DNA from: Saprospiraceae bacterium | Lineage (GTDB): Bacteria > Bacteroidota > Bacteroidia > Chitinophagales > Saprospiraceae | Direction: 5' to 3' | NCBI GenBank assembly: GCA_016711125.1 | Contig: JADJTQ010000003.1 | Span: 992,001 to 1,056,000, forward strand | Length of the DNA stretch: 64,000 nucleotides | Shown here: piece by piece, positions 57,801-64,000 of the stretch | How positions within the stretch are numbered: the stretch's first letter is position 1 | Layout of the letters: each line of letters starts with the position of its first letter | The notes under the pieces: model-generated | The model's input: the letters and a program-made list of their open reading frames with translations, nothing else | Databases searched by the model: none | What the model was told of the DNA's origin: nothing | Position numbers and translations under genes: made by a program

Positions 57801-58654
57801 TCAGTAGCTTCCGCATTTGAAACTTCAATCCGGTGTCTGATGATTTCTGTGTACCCCTTAGGGATTTGCCAATCTCCCATTCTGGCCCTGCTGGGTCCGA
57901 CACCAAACTGTCCATCTACCCGCCAGGTTTGTGGATAGCCTCCATTTTGTGGATGGTCAAAAATGGTAAGATGCGCCATGTCGCTACGGCCTTCGACTTG
58001 CATACCGAGATCGAGCCACATAGCTCGTTTACCTTCGGCTCTCTGATTGCGATCACGGGCGGCATTGACTACCTGTGCCGGTGTACCTTCTTTCCAGGGC
58101 ATGCGCACAAAAAGACCTCCATAATCATAAGCTCCAATCAACACATCCTGAGCAGCATGACCCTGCCATTCGAGATCAAGCAGATATCGCCCTTCTTTTT
58201 CCTGAAAAGTCCAAATTTGAGTTTCAGTCATTAAGACTTCCTGAAGGCTATCCAGCATTTCATATTGCGTCGACCAGCTCAAAACCTGCCCGGTATCTTG
58301 TAAGATGTTAAGATTGACTCTTCTCCAATATTCACTTTCAGGATGATGAAAGAAATCCCTTCCATTCACCCGGGTTAAACCCCAATAAATACCTGTCTGG
58401 TGTTTATGGTGGCCTGGGCTGTATTCGGTTAGGGTGCTTATTCCGTCGGCACTTTTTAATGGATGAATATAGGGTCGAAAATCAGGGCTGGCATTTTGAG
58501 TGAGAATTAGGTAGTCTTCTAATCCCGTAATAGATATCTCGCTTGAATCCTGATTTAAGTTAATCGAGTATTTGTGTTCCTCTTCTTGAACTGTGTCAGC
58601 GCAAGCCAGGAAGAAGTATAAAATGATAAAGGCAAATGGAGATGTATCAAACAT
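54863..58654 (-). CDS. Large lipoprotein: DUF6807 domain, PVC-type propeller dehydrogenase, HEAT repeats and cytochrome c
   Basis: 1263 residues. A lipoprotein signal (FAFIILYFFLACADT, lipobox FLAC) is followed by four modules. Residues 30-310 are DUF6807 (PmoA-like; SPGHHKHQTGIYWGLTRVNG, HLTIFDHPQNGGYPQTW). Residues 330-660 are a PVC-type beta-propeller (WDHKGRLWIAENRDY, NSFHWGPDGWLYGCQG, GFSNPWGIDYDE, HRHRSAHGGARVYL, WIGFSMEIGPDGGVYVLDWH). Residues 680-1080 are HEAT-like helical repeats. Residues 1130-1263 are a heme-binding domain with CAPCH near residue 1143 and a downstream Met-rich SMMPQG as possible sixth ligand. It is probably a surface or periplasmic redox enzyme acting on a carbohydrate; the substrate is unknown. 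The fusion of DUF6807 at the front is common in planctomycetal and Bacteroidota gene sets but is usually separate. Confidence 0.9.
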   Translation of the reverse strand: MFDTSPFAFIILYFFLACADTVQEEEHKYSINLNQDSSEISITGLEDYLILTQNASPDFRPYIHPLKSADGISTLTEYSPGHHKHQTGIYWGLTRVNGRDFFHHPESEYWRRVNLNILQDTGQVLSWSTQYEMLDSLQEVLMTETQIWTFQEKEGRYLLDLEWQGHAAQDVLIGAYDYGGLFVRMPWKEGTPAQVVNAARDRNQRAEGKRAMWLDLGMQVEGRSDMAHLTIFDHPQNGGYPQTWRVDGQFGVGPSRARMGDWQIPKGYTEIIRHRIEVSNAEATDVEINERWAAFAGNEGMYSTASLWGIAQDEGRQAKFLTPQEAVDEMTIKEGYQVNVWAAEPDITQPMAFCWDHKGRLWIAENRDYESRGSGFSNSGDSRILILEDTNHDGQADLRKVFMEGIAFPAAIAVGFDGLFLGAPPHLLFVPDKNHDDTAEIENIEVRLTGWGIRDRHETLNSFHWGPDGWLYGCQGFATPSKVRKPMGKERLYRFRDEFPSDLLEGEGTDINGGVWRYHPTKDRFEVVAHGFSNPWGIDYDEVGQLFISACVIPHLWHVIPGGIYQRQGGQHFNPYVYKDIQTIADHRHRSAHGGARVYLSDAFPEDQRGRIFMANIHEHAVLTDILERKGSGYSGSHGEDFLLANNAQWIGFSMEIGPDGGVYVLDWHDADICGKEVVNKETGRVFRIMPEVSQAENWGTRYSDLSTFDDLALADLQTNKSSWHSRRARLILQERANHKSISSEAISLLNRLLNSTDQTDHRLNALWTLHSCQMIDSETLLKLLNDQNEYIRAWSIQLLCEDFNPGNEALIKFEHLAAHDPSPVVRLYLAAALQRIDEANEYKILARLLSHPEDAADQNIPLMIWFALEPLVMKEPTAALELIHRSSLPIINQFVARRLVDGGKLDDLVHQINPSEKNVTDILQGILAALEGRTDIKAPAEWKNKWLTLKKGSNPIRELAANINQQFGDQEVIRNLLLSLKSDVESEQKRMAIRQLASRKQPELMAQLPLLLENDALQLEAIRAIAQYDHNPLGQLLLEKYPNLPAEVKTEAIQTLSSRSNYGQLLARAIADGSISKKDIPAYTARQLRRVVGSGFVEIWGPIEEPDANIAASYAHYRKLMSPNSSSADVTHGQKLFLTTCAPCHKMHGEGGIIGPELTGSNRTNLDYLLSNILQPSSEMQDDYRMIVITTRDGRTLAGNKIGETDRQITLRIVGQDELILNKTEIQSSEMTTVSMMPQGLLKTLSDQDVVNLLGYLMQPQI

Positions 58655-58770
58655 TCAGGAAATATACAAAATACTGAAGTCATGGGATTGAGTACGAAGG
58701 TCAAGCGCAAGTAAAATCAACCGGCTCATATGATACACCAGCAATAGGAAGTGATCTACCATGTTTAAAG

Positions 58771-58805
58771 AAAAGGCTGGTCGATTAAGTCCGATCCAGC
58801 CTTTT
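58771..58805. terminator. Bidirectional terminator hairpin
   Basis: AAAAGGCTGG (58771-58780) pairs with CCAGCCTTTT (58796-58805). It ends 25 bases after the minus-strand stop of the small membrane protein gene at 58830. Confidence 0.8.
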
Positions 58806-58829
58806 GTCCGTATAACTTATTGGGTTTAG

Positions 58830-59000
58830 TTATTTCCTTCCCAAATACCAACCTATAGCACCTCCTACCGCTGCAGACATAATGCCTACAACGATCACGT
58901 CTGTGAATGCCATGGTAATGTCTCCCATGTTGGTTGTTGCGTACATTGCAAGGTCCCAACCAAGCACAGTTAGCAGGCCAATGATGGCACCCGCTTGCAT
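58830..59000 (-). CDS. Small membrane protein, 56 residues
   Basis: Frame starting at the ATG ending at 59000: MQAGAIIGLLTVLGWDLAMY, ATTNMGDITMAFTDVIVVGI, MSAAVGGAIGWYLGRK. Two helices, the second glycine-rich and ending in GWYLGRK, similar in style to small stress-associated membrane proteins such as the GlsB/YeaQ group, but not a firm match. A strong terminator follows. An extension in the same frame (KWAGIKTAGTG) has no ATG, so ATT or a downstream start could also be used. Function unknown. Confidence 0.6.
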   Translation of the reverse strand: MQAGAIIGLLTVLGWDLAMYATTNMGDITMAFTDVIVVGIMSAAVGGAIGWYLGRK

Positions 59001-59472
59001 TCCGGTGCCAGCGGTCTTAATTCCCGCCCACTTATTAAAGATCTAAGATTACAAGCGTCCAAAATAAATTCATGTTTTAAAAATATGTACTCAGAATCAA
59101 TATTTTATACCGTTAGAATGGCATATTTGGAATTGGATCCTAGCAGATTAAGAACAATGGGCTCTGGACAAGTTGAAGGTTTTTCCAAGAATTGAAAATG
59201 AAGAGTAAAGGTGCAACATTCGACCTGCCAAGTGCATATTTATGGCTTTGGTTCAGTCTCAGGGCACTGGCCATCAATTTTTCAGACTTTTTTTTATCTC
59301 TGGCAGAGAGTGATTGGTATAGGTCCTTTCCATTGTGGTGCTGTGGCGAATAAAATGCGTCGCGGCTTAATCAATGGGGTTTAAAACAGGGAAGTCAGAA
59401 TCCAGATTATGATTGACGGAGCAGCAGCGTAAAATTTCCATAATACTGCCGCCCTTTGATTGGAGAAGCAGT

Positions 59473-59494
59473 CCCGCTTTTTCTTTAAAGCGGG
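59473..59494. repeat. Perfect hairpin in a long intergenic region
   Basis: CCCGCTTT, six bases, AAAGCGGG. It lies in an 838-base gap (59001-59838) with no gene that I can support. Nearby sequence (CCCCTCGACAGGCTCGGGG, about 59553-59571) is another dyad-rich element of the kind found as interspersed repeats in related genomes. A 90-codon frame across this region (59381-59653) appears to be translated repeat sequence. Confidence 0.55.
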
Positions 59495-59838
59495 AAGCTG
59501 AAGCCTTGCGCGAGAGCACAAGCACATTAGGAAAGGTGCCCTTTTTTGGTTCCCCTCGACAGGCTCGGGGTAAACTAATGTAAATCCTGAGCGAAAGTCG
59601 AAGGTTTGGGCAGGCAAAAAATGAACAAATAGCTTTGTCAAGCTAAAGTCCATTTAGTTATAAAACGTTTTGGACACATATGGAAATTTTTACTGGTCAC
59701 GAAGGTAGTTCCAAAGCAACTTAACTGTTAACCCGAACTAAATTAGATTTGAACAAAGGTTGGGCACCAACTCAAGAGGTAAGAAGGTTTCGTTGGGTTG
59801 AATTTTTGCTGTGGAATAGTCTATTTCAAAGCATGAGT

Positions 59839-60432
59839 TCAAGTAAAGATATCATCCAGCGAGAAGGTCAAATTAGGAAAAATGTCTGAATTGATTTGAT
59901 CTGATTTCACAAAAGCCTCGCCGCGGTTAAATTTGGAATTGACAAGTACATAGGTCTGCACGATTTCTTCTTTGGGAAACACGATCCAATATTCGCGCAC
60001 ACCGCTTTCTTCATACACCTCATATTTTTTGGTTAGATCTTTTTTTGACGTATGGGGTGATAGGATTTCTATGATCAAATCGGGCGCTCCAAAGCAGCCT
60101 GCCTCCTGGATCTTTGCCGGATCGCAAATAATGCATAGATCAGGTTGAACAACGGTATTTGGCGAATCTCGCTTTTCATTGTAGATTGGAAGTATAACAT
60201 CTACTGGAGCTATAAATAACTGGCAATTCTTCTGGCTGAAATTCTTACGTATGATGTAATGTAGATTGCCGGCTATGATTTGATGTCCAGGACTTGGTGC
60301 CGGGGTCATTTTGAAGATCTTACCTCGAATCAGTTCAACCATATACTCAAAAGTAAAATTCAGGTAATCGGCATAGGTGTGTAGGTTGTACTCGAGGTCG
60401 GGCTCGCTCAACAAGTTTTTTTCCGGTTCCAT
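59839..60432 (-). CDS. Uma2-family (DUF820) predicted nuclease, copy 1
   Basis: Start chosen at the second Met (MEPEKNLLSEPDLEYNLHTY, 60432), matching copies 2 and 3; the frame is open to 60450. 197 residues. The PD-(D/E)xK-like core is VVQPDLCIICDPAKIQEAGC (Asp) and FGAPDLIIEILSPHTSKKDL (Asp, then ExL), followed by KKYEVYEESGVREYWIVFPK. Uma2 proteins are abundant, often clustered and of unknown role; nuclease activity is predicted from fold only. Bases 59893-60235 are almost identical to 61739-62080 of copy 2. Confidence 0.9.
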   Translation of the reverse strand: MEPEKNLLSEPDLEYNLHTYADYLNFTFEYMVELIRGKIFKMTPAPSPGHQIIAGNLHYIIRKNFSQKNCQLFIAPVDVILPIYNEKRDSPNTVVQPDLCIICDPAKIQEAGCFGAPDLIIEILSPHTSKKDLTKKYEVYEESGVREYWIVFPKEEIVQTYVLVNSKFNRGEAFVKSDQINSDIFPNLTFSLDDIFT

Positions 60433-60660
60433 CAAGTGAAGATAAGGCATCCCAAGATGAAAGGCAAGCGCGTTGAGGTGGCAAGAAAATTTCTAGCATT
60501 AGAGTTCAAGTTGCGGGCTGTAACCCTTCTGACGTACAATCAAAAGCAAGCTTAAAAACAGGTGTCTAAACCGAAATAGTTCGTCGCGACAATTTTCGGA
60601 AGTAGGCTAGAGCAAGCTATTAATTAGGCATGGTATTGGCAATGGTTTTTCAATTTTGAA

Positions 60661-61392
60661 CTACCCCTTTATAACTGTTTCTAAAAAAGTCTGGACCGTT
60701 TCTGACTGTCCAATTGGTGCCAGAAAGCACGTATATAAATTTACTCCAACCGCAAGATATGTCCCGGGATGTTTTAATTTTCCATATTTCCGTGCGGTAA
60801 GTAAAACCAAGCCGATAATAATAATCTGAGTAAAATATACCGGTGCCATAATATCAATATCAGGCCAATTATTAATATTCAGATCAATATAAATATTTTG
60901 AATTCCTCGACCCAAAGCAGGCATCATGATTATAAATACGGTAGAAATTAACCACCATGCGTGATCTTCCATGTTTTTTCTATTAAGAATACTTTTTATG
61001 ACGGCAAATCCAAAGGCTATTATCATTGGAATTTCAACCGCGGCAACACCGAAGAAAAACCATGGTTCAAATGGACCAAACCTTTCTGGCATTTGCATGG
61101 CATTTTGTGTTGTCACAATATCTCTATGTAACATACTAAAGGCAGTTATGCATACACCCCCTGCCAAAAACATTCCAATGATACCATTAGTACGATGTTT
61201 ATCCAACTTTCCATGTGTAGCATAGTAAGGCTGAATAATCAAATAAAGATACCAAACAGTACCTGTCCAATAATGAATATGGACAGACCAGGCATTGTCG
61301 AAAAAATCTCCCCAATAGTCCTCGAAAATACCAAATTGCATAAGTGCCATGGGGATGATCATCCATTTATATAAGTCCTTATATCTCGCCAT
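60661..61392 (-). CDS. Multi-helix membrane protein of unknown function
   Basis: 243 residues with about seven membrane helices (starting MARYKDLYKWMIIPMALMQF, HIHYWTGTVWYLYLIIQPYY, NGIIGMFLAGGVCITAFSML, GPFEPWFFFGVAAVEIPMII, HAWWLISTVFIIMMPALGRG, MAPVYFTQIIIIGLVLLTAR). Several His residues within or at the ends of helices (HIHYW, THGKLDKHR, EDHAWW) could bind heme or metal, but this is speculative. It stands between Uma2 copies 1 and 2 on the same strand and is not related to them. Confidence 0.75.
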   Translation of the reverse strand: MARYKDLYKWMIIPMALMQFGIFEDYWGDFFDNAWSVHIHYWTGTVWYLYLIIQPYYATHGKLDKHRTNGIIGMFLAGGVCITAFSMLHRDIVTTQNAMQMPERFGPFEPWFFFGVAAVEIPMIIAFGFAVIKSILNRKNMEDHAWWLISTVFIIMMPALGRGIQNIYIDLNINNWPDIDIMAPVYFTQIIIIGLVLLTARKYGKLKHPGTYLAVGVNLYTCFLAPIGQSETVQTFLETVIKG

Positions 61393-61449
61393 TTTCCTTA
61401 TTTAAAAGTTTGCAATTTTTCTGTCCGTCACATTATTGTCAATATAGTA

Positions 61450-61540
61450 TATGAGCTGTATTCCGGGTTGGGCTCACGCACTAAGTTTTTTCCGGGTTCA
61501 TCGAATGAAGATAAGGCATACTCAGGTGAAAGGCAAACAT
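61450..61540 (-). pseudogene. 5' fragment of a further Uma2 copy
   Basis: The sequence GAAGATAAGGCAT with AAGTTTTTTCCGGGTTCATC and GGTTGGGCTCACGCACTAAG aligns with the start region of copy 1 (60378-60470), covering roughly the first 20 codons and the leader. No Uma2 body follows on its left; the next gene there is the membrane protein. Confidence 0.6.
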
Positions 61541-61687
61541 ATGATATTGTGATGGGTTGAAAGACAATTTACAGCTCAGCATGAGGAGTTGCGAATTGCT
61601 GGCTGACTCTTGAAAACGAAATTTGTTGCACGTTTGGAATTGAGAAGACTAACCTTCGAGGAAATGAATTGTGAATGATGAATAATA

Positions 61688-62277
61688 TTAGAAAACATCT
61701 TCCAGCGAGAAAAGTAAATCCGGAAAAATGATCGATCTGATTTGATCTGATTTCACAAAAGCCTCGCCGCGGTTAAATTTGGAATTGACAAGTACATAGG
61801 TCTGCACGATTTCTTCTTTGGGAAACACGATCCAATATTCGCGCACACCGCTTTCTTCATACACCTCATATTTTTGGTTAGATCTTTTTTTGACGTATGG
61901 GGTGATAGGATTTCTATGATCAAATCGGGCGCTCCAAAGCAGCCTGCCTCCTGGATCTTTGCCGGATCGCAAATAATGCATAGATCAGGTTGAACAACGG
62001 TATTGGGCGAATCTCGCTTTTCATTGTAGATTGGAAGTATAACATCTACTGGAGCTATAAATAACTGGCAATTCTTCTGGTTAAAGTTGTTGCGAAGAAT
62101 GTAAAGTAGGTTTATAACTATGATTTGATGTCCAGGACTGGGTGCCGGTGTCATTTTGAAGATCTTGCCCCGAATCAGTTCGACCATGTAGTCAAATGTA
62201 AAACCTATGTAATCGGCGTAGGTATATGAGCTGTACTCAAGATCGGGCTCTGCTGCGATATTCTTTTCTGGTTCCAT
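61688..62277 (-). CDS. Uma2-family (DUF820) predicted nuclease, copy 2, with a frameshift
   Basis: Same family and domain order as copy 1: MEPEKNIAAEPDLEYSSYTY at the start, VVQPDLCIICDPAKIQEAGC and FGAPDLIIEILSPHTSKKDL in the core. After SKKDLTK the frame shifts because the T run at 61871-61875 has five bases where copy 1 has six and copy 3 seven. With one base added, it continues KKYEVYEESGVREYWIVFPK to the stop at 61688. Within 343 bases it differs from copy 1 by this indel and one substitution, by eye, so the duplication or conversion is recent. Confidence 0.88.
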
Positions 62278-62467
62278 CTCAATGAAGATAATGCATACTT
62301 AGATGAAAGGCAAGGATTAGTTGGGGTGGTGGCTTGAAAGATCATTTACGGCTACAACATCAAGTTGCGCGCTGCAGGAGATTTCTGGAAGGACAGTCGA
62401 ATGCATTGTAAAAATTGGGAATAGATCCCATTGAAAGATGAATATGTGAATGATATTTGTGTATGTC

Positions 62468-62507
62468 TTTGAGTTTTTTCCCGGGTCCATTTATTGAAGA
62501 CAAGGTG
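62468..62507 (-). pseudogene. Short 5' fragment of another Uma2 copy
   Basis: CTTTGAGTTTTTTCCCGGGT and CCATTTATTGAAGACAAGGT resemble the start region of the full copies (AAGTTTTTTTCCGGTTCCAT, CAAGTGAAGATAAGGCAT). It lies just beyond the 3' end of copy 3. Confidence 0.45.
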
Positions 62508-62521
62508 AATGATAAATAATG

Positions 62522-63109
62522 CTAGAAAATATCTTCGAGCGAGAACTCCATATCTGGAAAAATGATCGACCTGATTTGATCCGATTTGACAAAAGTCTCA
62601 CCTCGATTAAATTTGGAATCGACAAGTAAATAGGTCTCAATGATTTCTTCTTTGGGAAATACGATCCAATATTCGCGCACACCGCTTTCTTCATACACTT
62701 CATATTTTTTTGTGAGATCTTTTTTTGATGTATGGGGTGAGAGTATTTCGATAATCAAATCAGGAGCACCAAAGCAGCCCGCCTCCAGAATTTTTGTCTG
62801 ATCGCAAATGATGCATAAATCAGGTTGAACAACGGTATTGGGAGAATCTCGCTTTTGGTTATAAATAGGTAAGATGACATCAAAAGGAGCAATAAACATT
62901 TGGCATTGATTATCTTTCAACTTATTGCGTAGGCAGTAATACAAGTTGCCCGCGACGATCTGGTGTCTGGAGGTCGGTGCCGGGGTCATTTTGTAGATCT
63001 TACCCCGGATGAGTTCGACCATATAATCGAAGGTGAAATTCAAATAATCGGCATAGGTGTACATGCTGTACTCGAGATCGGGTTCGCTCACCATATTTTC
63101 TTCTTCCAT
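62522..63109 (-). CDS. Uma2-family (DUF820) predicted nuclease, copy 3
   Basis: 195 residues, intact, starting MEEENMVSEPDLEYSMYTYA. Core motifs are VVQPDLCIICDQTKILEAGC and FGAPDLIIEILSPHTSKKDL, then KKYEVYEESGVREYWIVFPK. It is more diverged from copies 1 and 2 at the DNA level (for example APTSRHQIVAGNLYYCLRNK) and is probably the oldest of the three. Role unknown; nuclease activity predicted from fold. Confidence 0.9.
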   Translation of the reverse strand: MEEENMVSEPDLEYSMYTYADYLNFTFDYMVELIRGKIYKMTPAPTSRHQIVAGNLYYCLRNKLKDNQCQMFIAPFDVILPIYNQKRDSPNTVVQPDLCIICDQTKILEAGCFGAPDLIIEILSPHTSKKDLTKKYEVYEESGVREYWIVFPKEEIIETYLLVDSKFNRGETFVKSDQIRSIIFPDMEFSLEDIF

Positions 63110-63206
63110 GATCTAAAGATAGCCCATTGGATATCAGAAGTCAAGCTTTGATCATAATACGAATTAAGAAGCCCGACGCCATATATTTCGGGTTGAAGGC
63201 AGCCAG

Positions 63207-64000
63207 TTATTCAAAAAATGGTACATCTGGCACCGCATATTTGCGCATACCCTCCTCATTAATCTCTACTCCGATGCCCGGAACATCACGTAGCGGGATA
63301 TGACCATCATCAGTGAGCATGGGTCCGTCATAGTTAACAATCTCCTCAAACATTTTATTCTCATGAAAATAGATCTGCCACTCGAGAATGAGAAAATTGG
63401 GTACGGCGGCACAAACATGCGCCGATGACATAGCGCCCAGGTAGGAGGCCACCATATGTGGTGCGAATGGTACATTGTATGTATTTGCCATGTTAGCAAT
63501 GCGCAGTCCTTCGCCCAGCCCACCACATTTTTGTAGATCAGGCATGATCACATCCACAGCACCAATTTCCAACGGGTGCCGGAATCCATAGGTGAGGTAC
63601 CAATTCTCTCCTCCACAAATAGGTGTGGTCGTTGTCTGCCTGATCCGGACATAAGATTCAGGCACTTCAGCTGGCACCGGTTCTTCCAGCCACATGAGGT
63701 TATAGGGCTCCAGGGCTTTGGCGATTTTCATACCTGATACTTCATCAAAGCGGCCATGACAGTCTACGCAGATGTCAATTTGAGGACCTACTGCTTCGCG
63801 CACGGCTGCAATCTGGCTTTCCATTCGCTCCAGCTCAGGTATACTGACACTCCAGTTATAGGCATCCAGCTTGTTTGGGTCACCCCGGTCATCAATATCA
63901 AATTTCACTGCCGTAAAGCCATATTTATCGACATCCTCTTTGGCTCTTCTCCCCATTTCATCTGGCTGCATCCGGCTACCGGCGGTGTCACAATAAACGC
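63207..64000 (-). CDS. Enolase-superfamily (mandelate racemase/muconate lactonising) enzyme, 5' end outside window
   Basis: 264 residues are visible; the frame is open to the right edge (VYCDTAGSRMQPDEM), so the N-terminal capping domain is missing. The barrel shows the family metal ligands in order: Asp in ICVDCHGRF, Glu in LMWLEEPVP and Glu in ICGGENWYL, then His in VPFAPHMVASYLGA as candidate general base and Glu in ILEWQIYF. A TAVKFDIDD strand takes the place of the usual KxK. The pattern fits acid-sugar dehydratases of the mandelate racemase group; the exact sugar acid cannot be told. It starts 97 bases upstream of (right of) Uma2 copy 3 on the same strand. Confidence 0.88.
   Translation of the reverse strand, partial: VYCDTAGSRMQPDEMGRRAKEDVDKYGFTAVKFDIDDRGDPNKLDAYNWSVSIPELERMESQIAAVREAVGPQIDICVDCHGRFDEVSGMKIAKALEPYNLMWLEEPVPAEVPESYVRIRQTTTTPICGGENWYLTYGFRHPLEIGAVDVIMPDLQKCGGLGEGLRIANMANTYNVPFAPHMVASYLGAMSSAHVCAAVPNFLILEWQIYFHENKMFEEIVNYDGPMLTDDGHIPLRDVPGIGVEINEEGMRKYAVPDVPFFE

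Noticed and set aside
59381..59653. 90-codon minus-strand frame
   Set aside because: It crosses two dyad-rich elements and contains the phrase PEPVEGNQK that is typical of translated interspersed repeats.
1..64000. CRISPR arrays, tRNA or rRNA genes, prophage or integrase genes
   Set aside because: No regularly spaced repeats, no tRNA T-arm pattern in a foldable context, no rRNA-like sequence and no integrase or phage structural protein were seen.

Overview
The window looks like chromosomal DNA of a member of the Bacteroidota, probably close to the Saprospiria. The reasons are a secreted protein with a type IX secretion C-terminal sorting domain (53.8 kb), an outer-membrane beta-barrel receptor with an N-terminal carboxypeptidase-like domain (21.7-24.2 kb), DUF4199 and CPBP membrane proteins, clustered Uma2 genes, A/T-rich leaders without clear Shine-Dalgarno sequences, and moderate GC. 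The assignment to class is an inference. No rRNA, tRNA or CRISPR array was seen.

Layout. 0-4 kb: two tandem PQQ-dependent dehydrogenases with built-in cytochrome c domains. 4.1-10.5 kb: a GbsR/MarR-type regulator with a perfect palindromic operator, followed by a TolC / membrane-fusion / RND efflux set. 10.6-11.4 kb: an acyl carrier protein and a small secreted protein. 11.7-19.1 kb: a type I restriction-modification operon (XRE regulator, hsdM, HepT-like HEPN toxin, MntA-like nucleotidyltransferase fused to HsdS, hsdR) interrupted by a small GxxExxY cassette with terminal inverted repeats. 19.1-31.3 kb: cardiolipin synthase, outer-membrane receptor, secreted esterase, NAD(P)-binding protein, CPBP protease, DUF4199, NicO-type metal transporter and DUF502. 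31.9-37.0 kb: multi-PAS histidine kinase, response regulator, a sigma-region-2-like miniprotein and an AraC-type regulator. 37.3-41.8 kb: two PPK2 polyphosphate kinases divergent from a PiT phosphate transporter with a PhoU-like tail, a coherent phosphate/polyphosphate module. 42-51.5 kb: a stress-type island with duplicated parts (XRE regulator, two paralogous ECF sigma factors, three DUF1328 proteins, two PRC-barrel proteins, CsbD, a zinc metallopeptidase, an AI-2E family permease). 51.9-59 kb: amino-acid permease, type IX secreted protein, and a 1263-residue lipoprotein joining DUF6807, a PVC-type propeller dehydrogenase, HEAT repeats and cytochrome c. 59.8-63.1 kb: three Uma2 copies and fragments of further copies. 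The right edge cuts an enolase-superfamily gene.

The most notable system is the restriction operon. A HepT toxin with an intact RX4HXY motif lies between hsdM and hsdS, and its antidote enzyme (GSX10DXD nucleotidyltransferase) is the N-terminal domain of the specificity subunit. This would physically couple a toxin-antitoxin pair to the restriction complex.

A caution applies throughout. At least eleven otherwise intact genes are broken by single-base length changes, nearly all in short homopolymers, and two more carry single in-frame stops. In one case a near-identical paralogue shows the exact missing base. Most of these are probably sequence errors, so broken genes are annotated over their full reconstructed extent.
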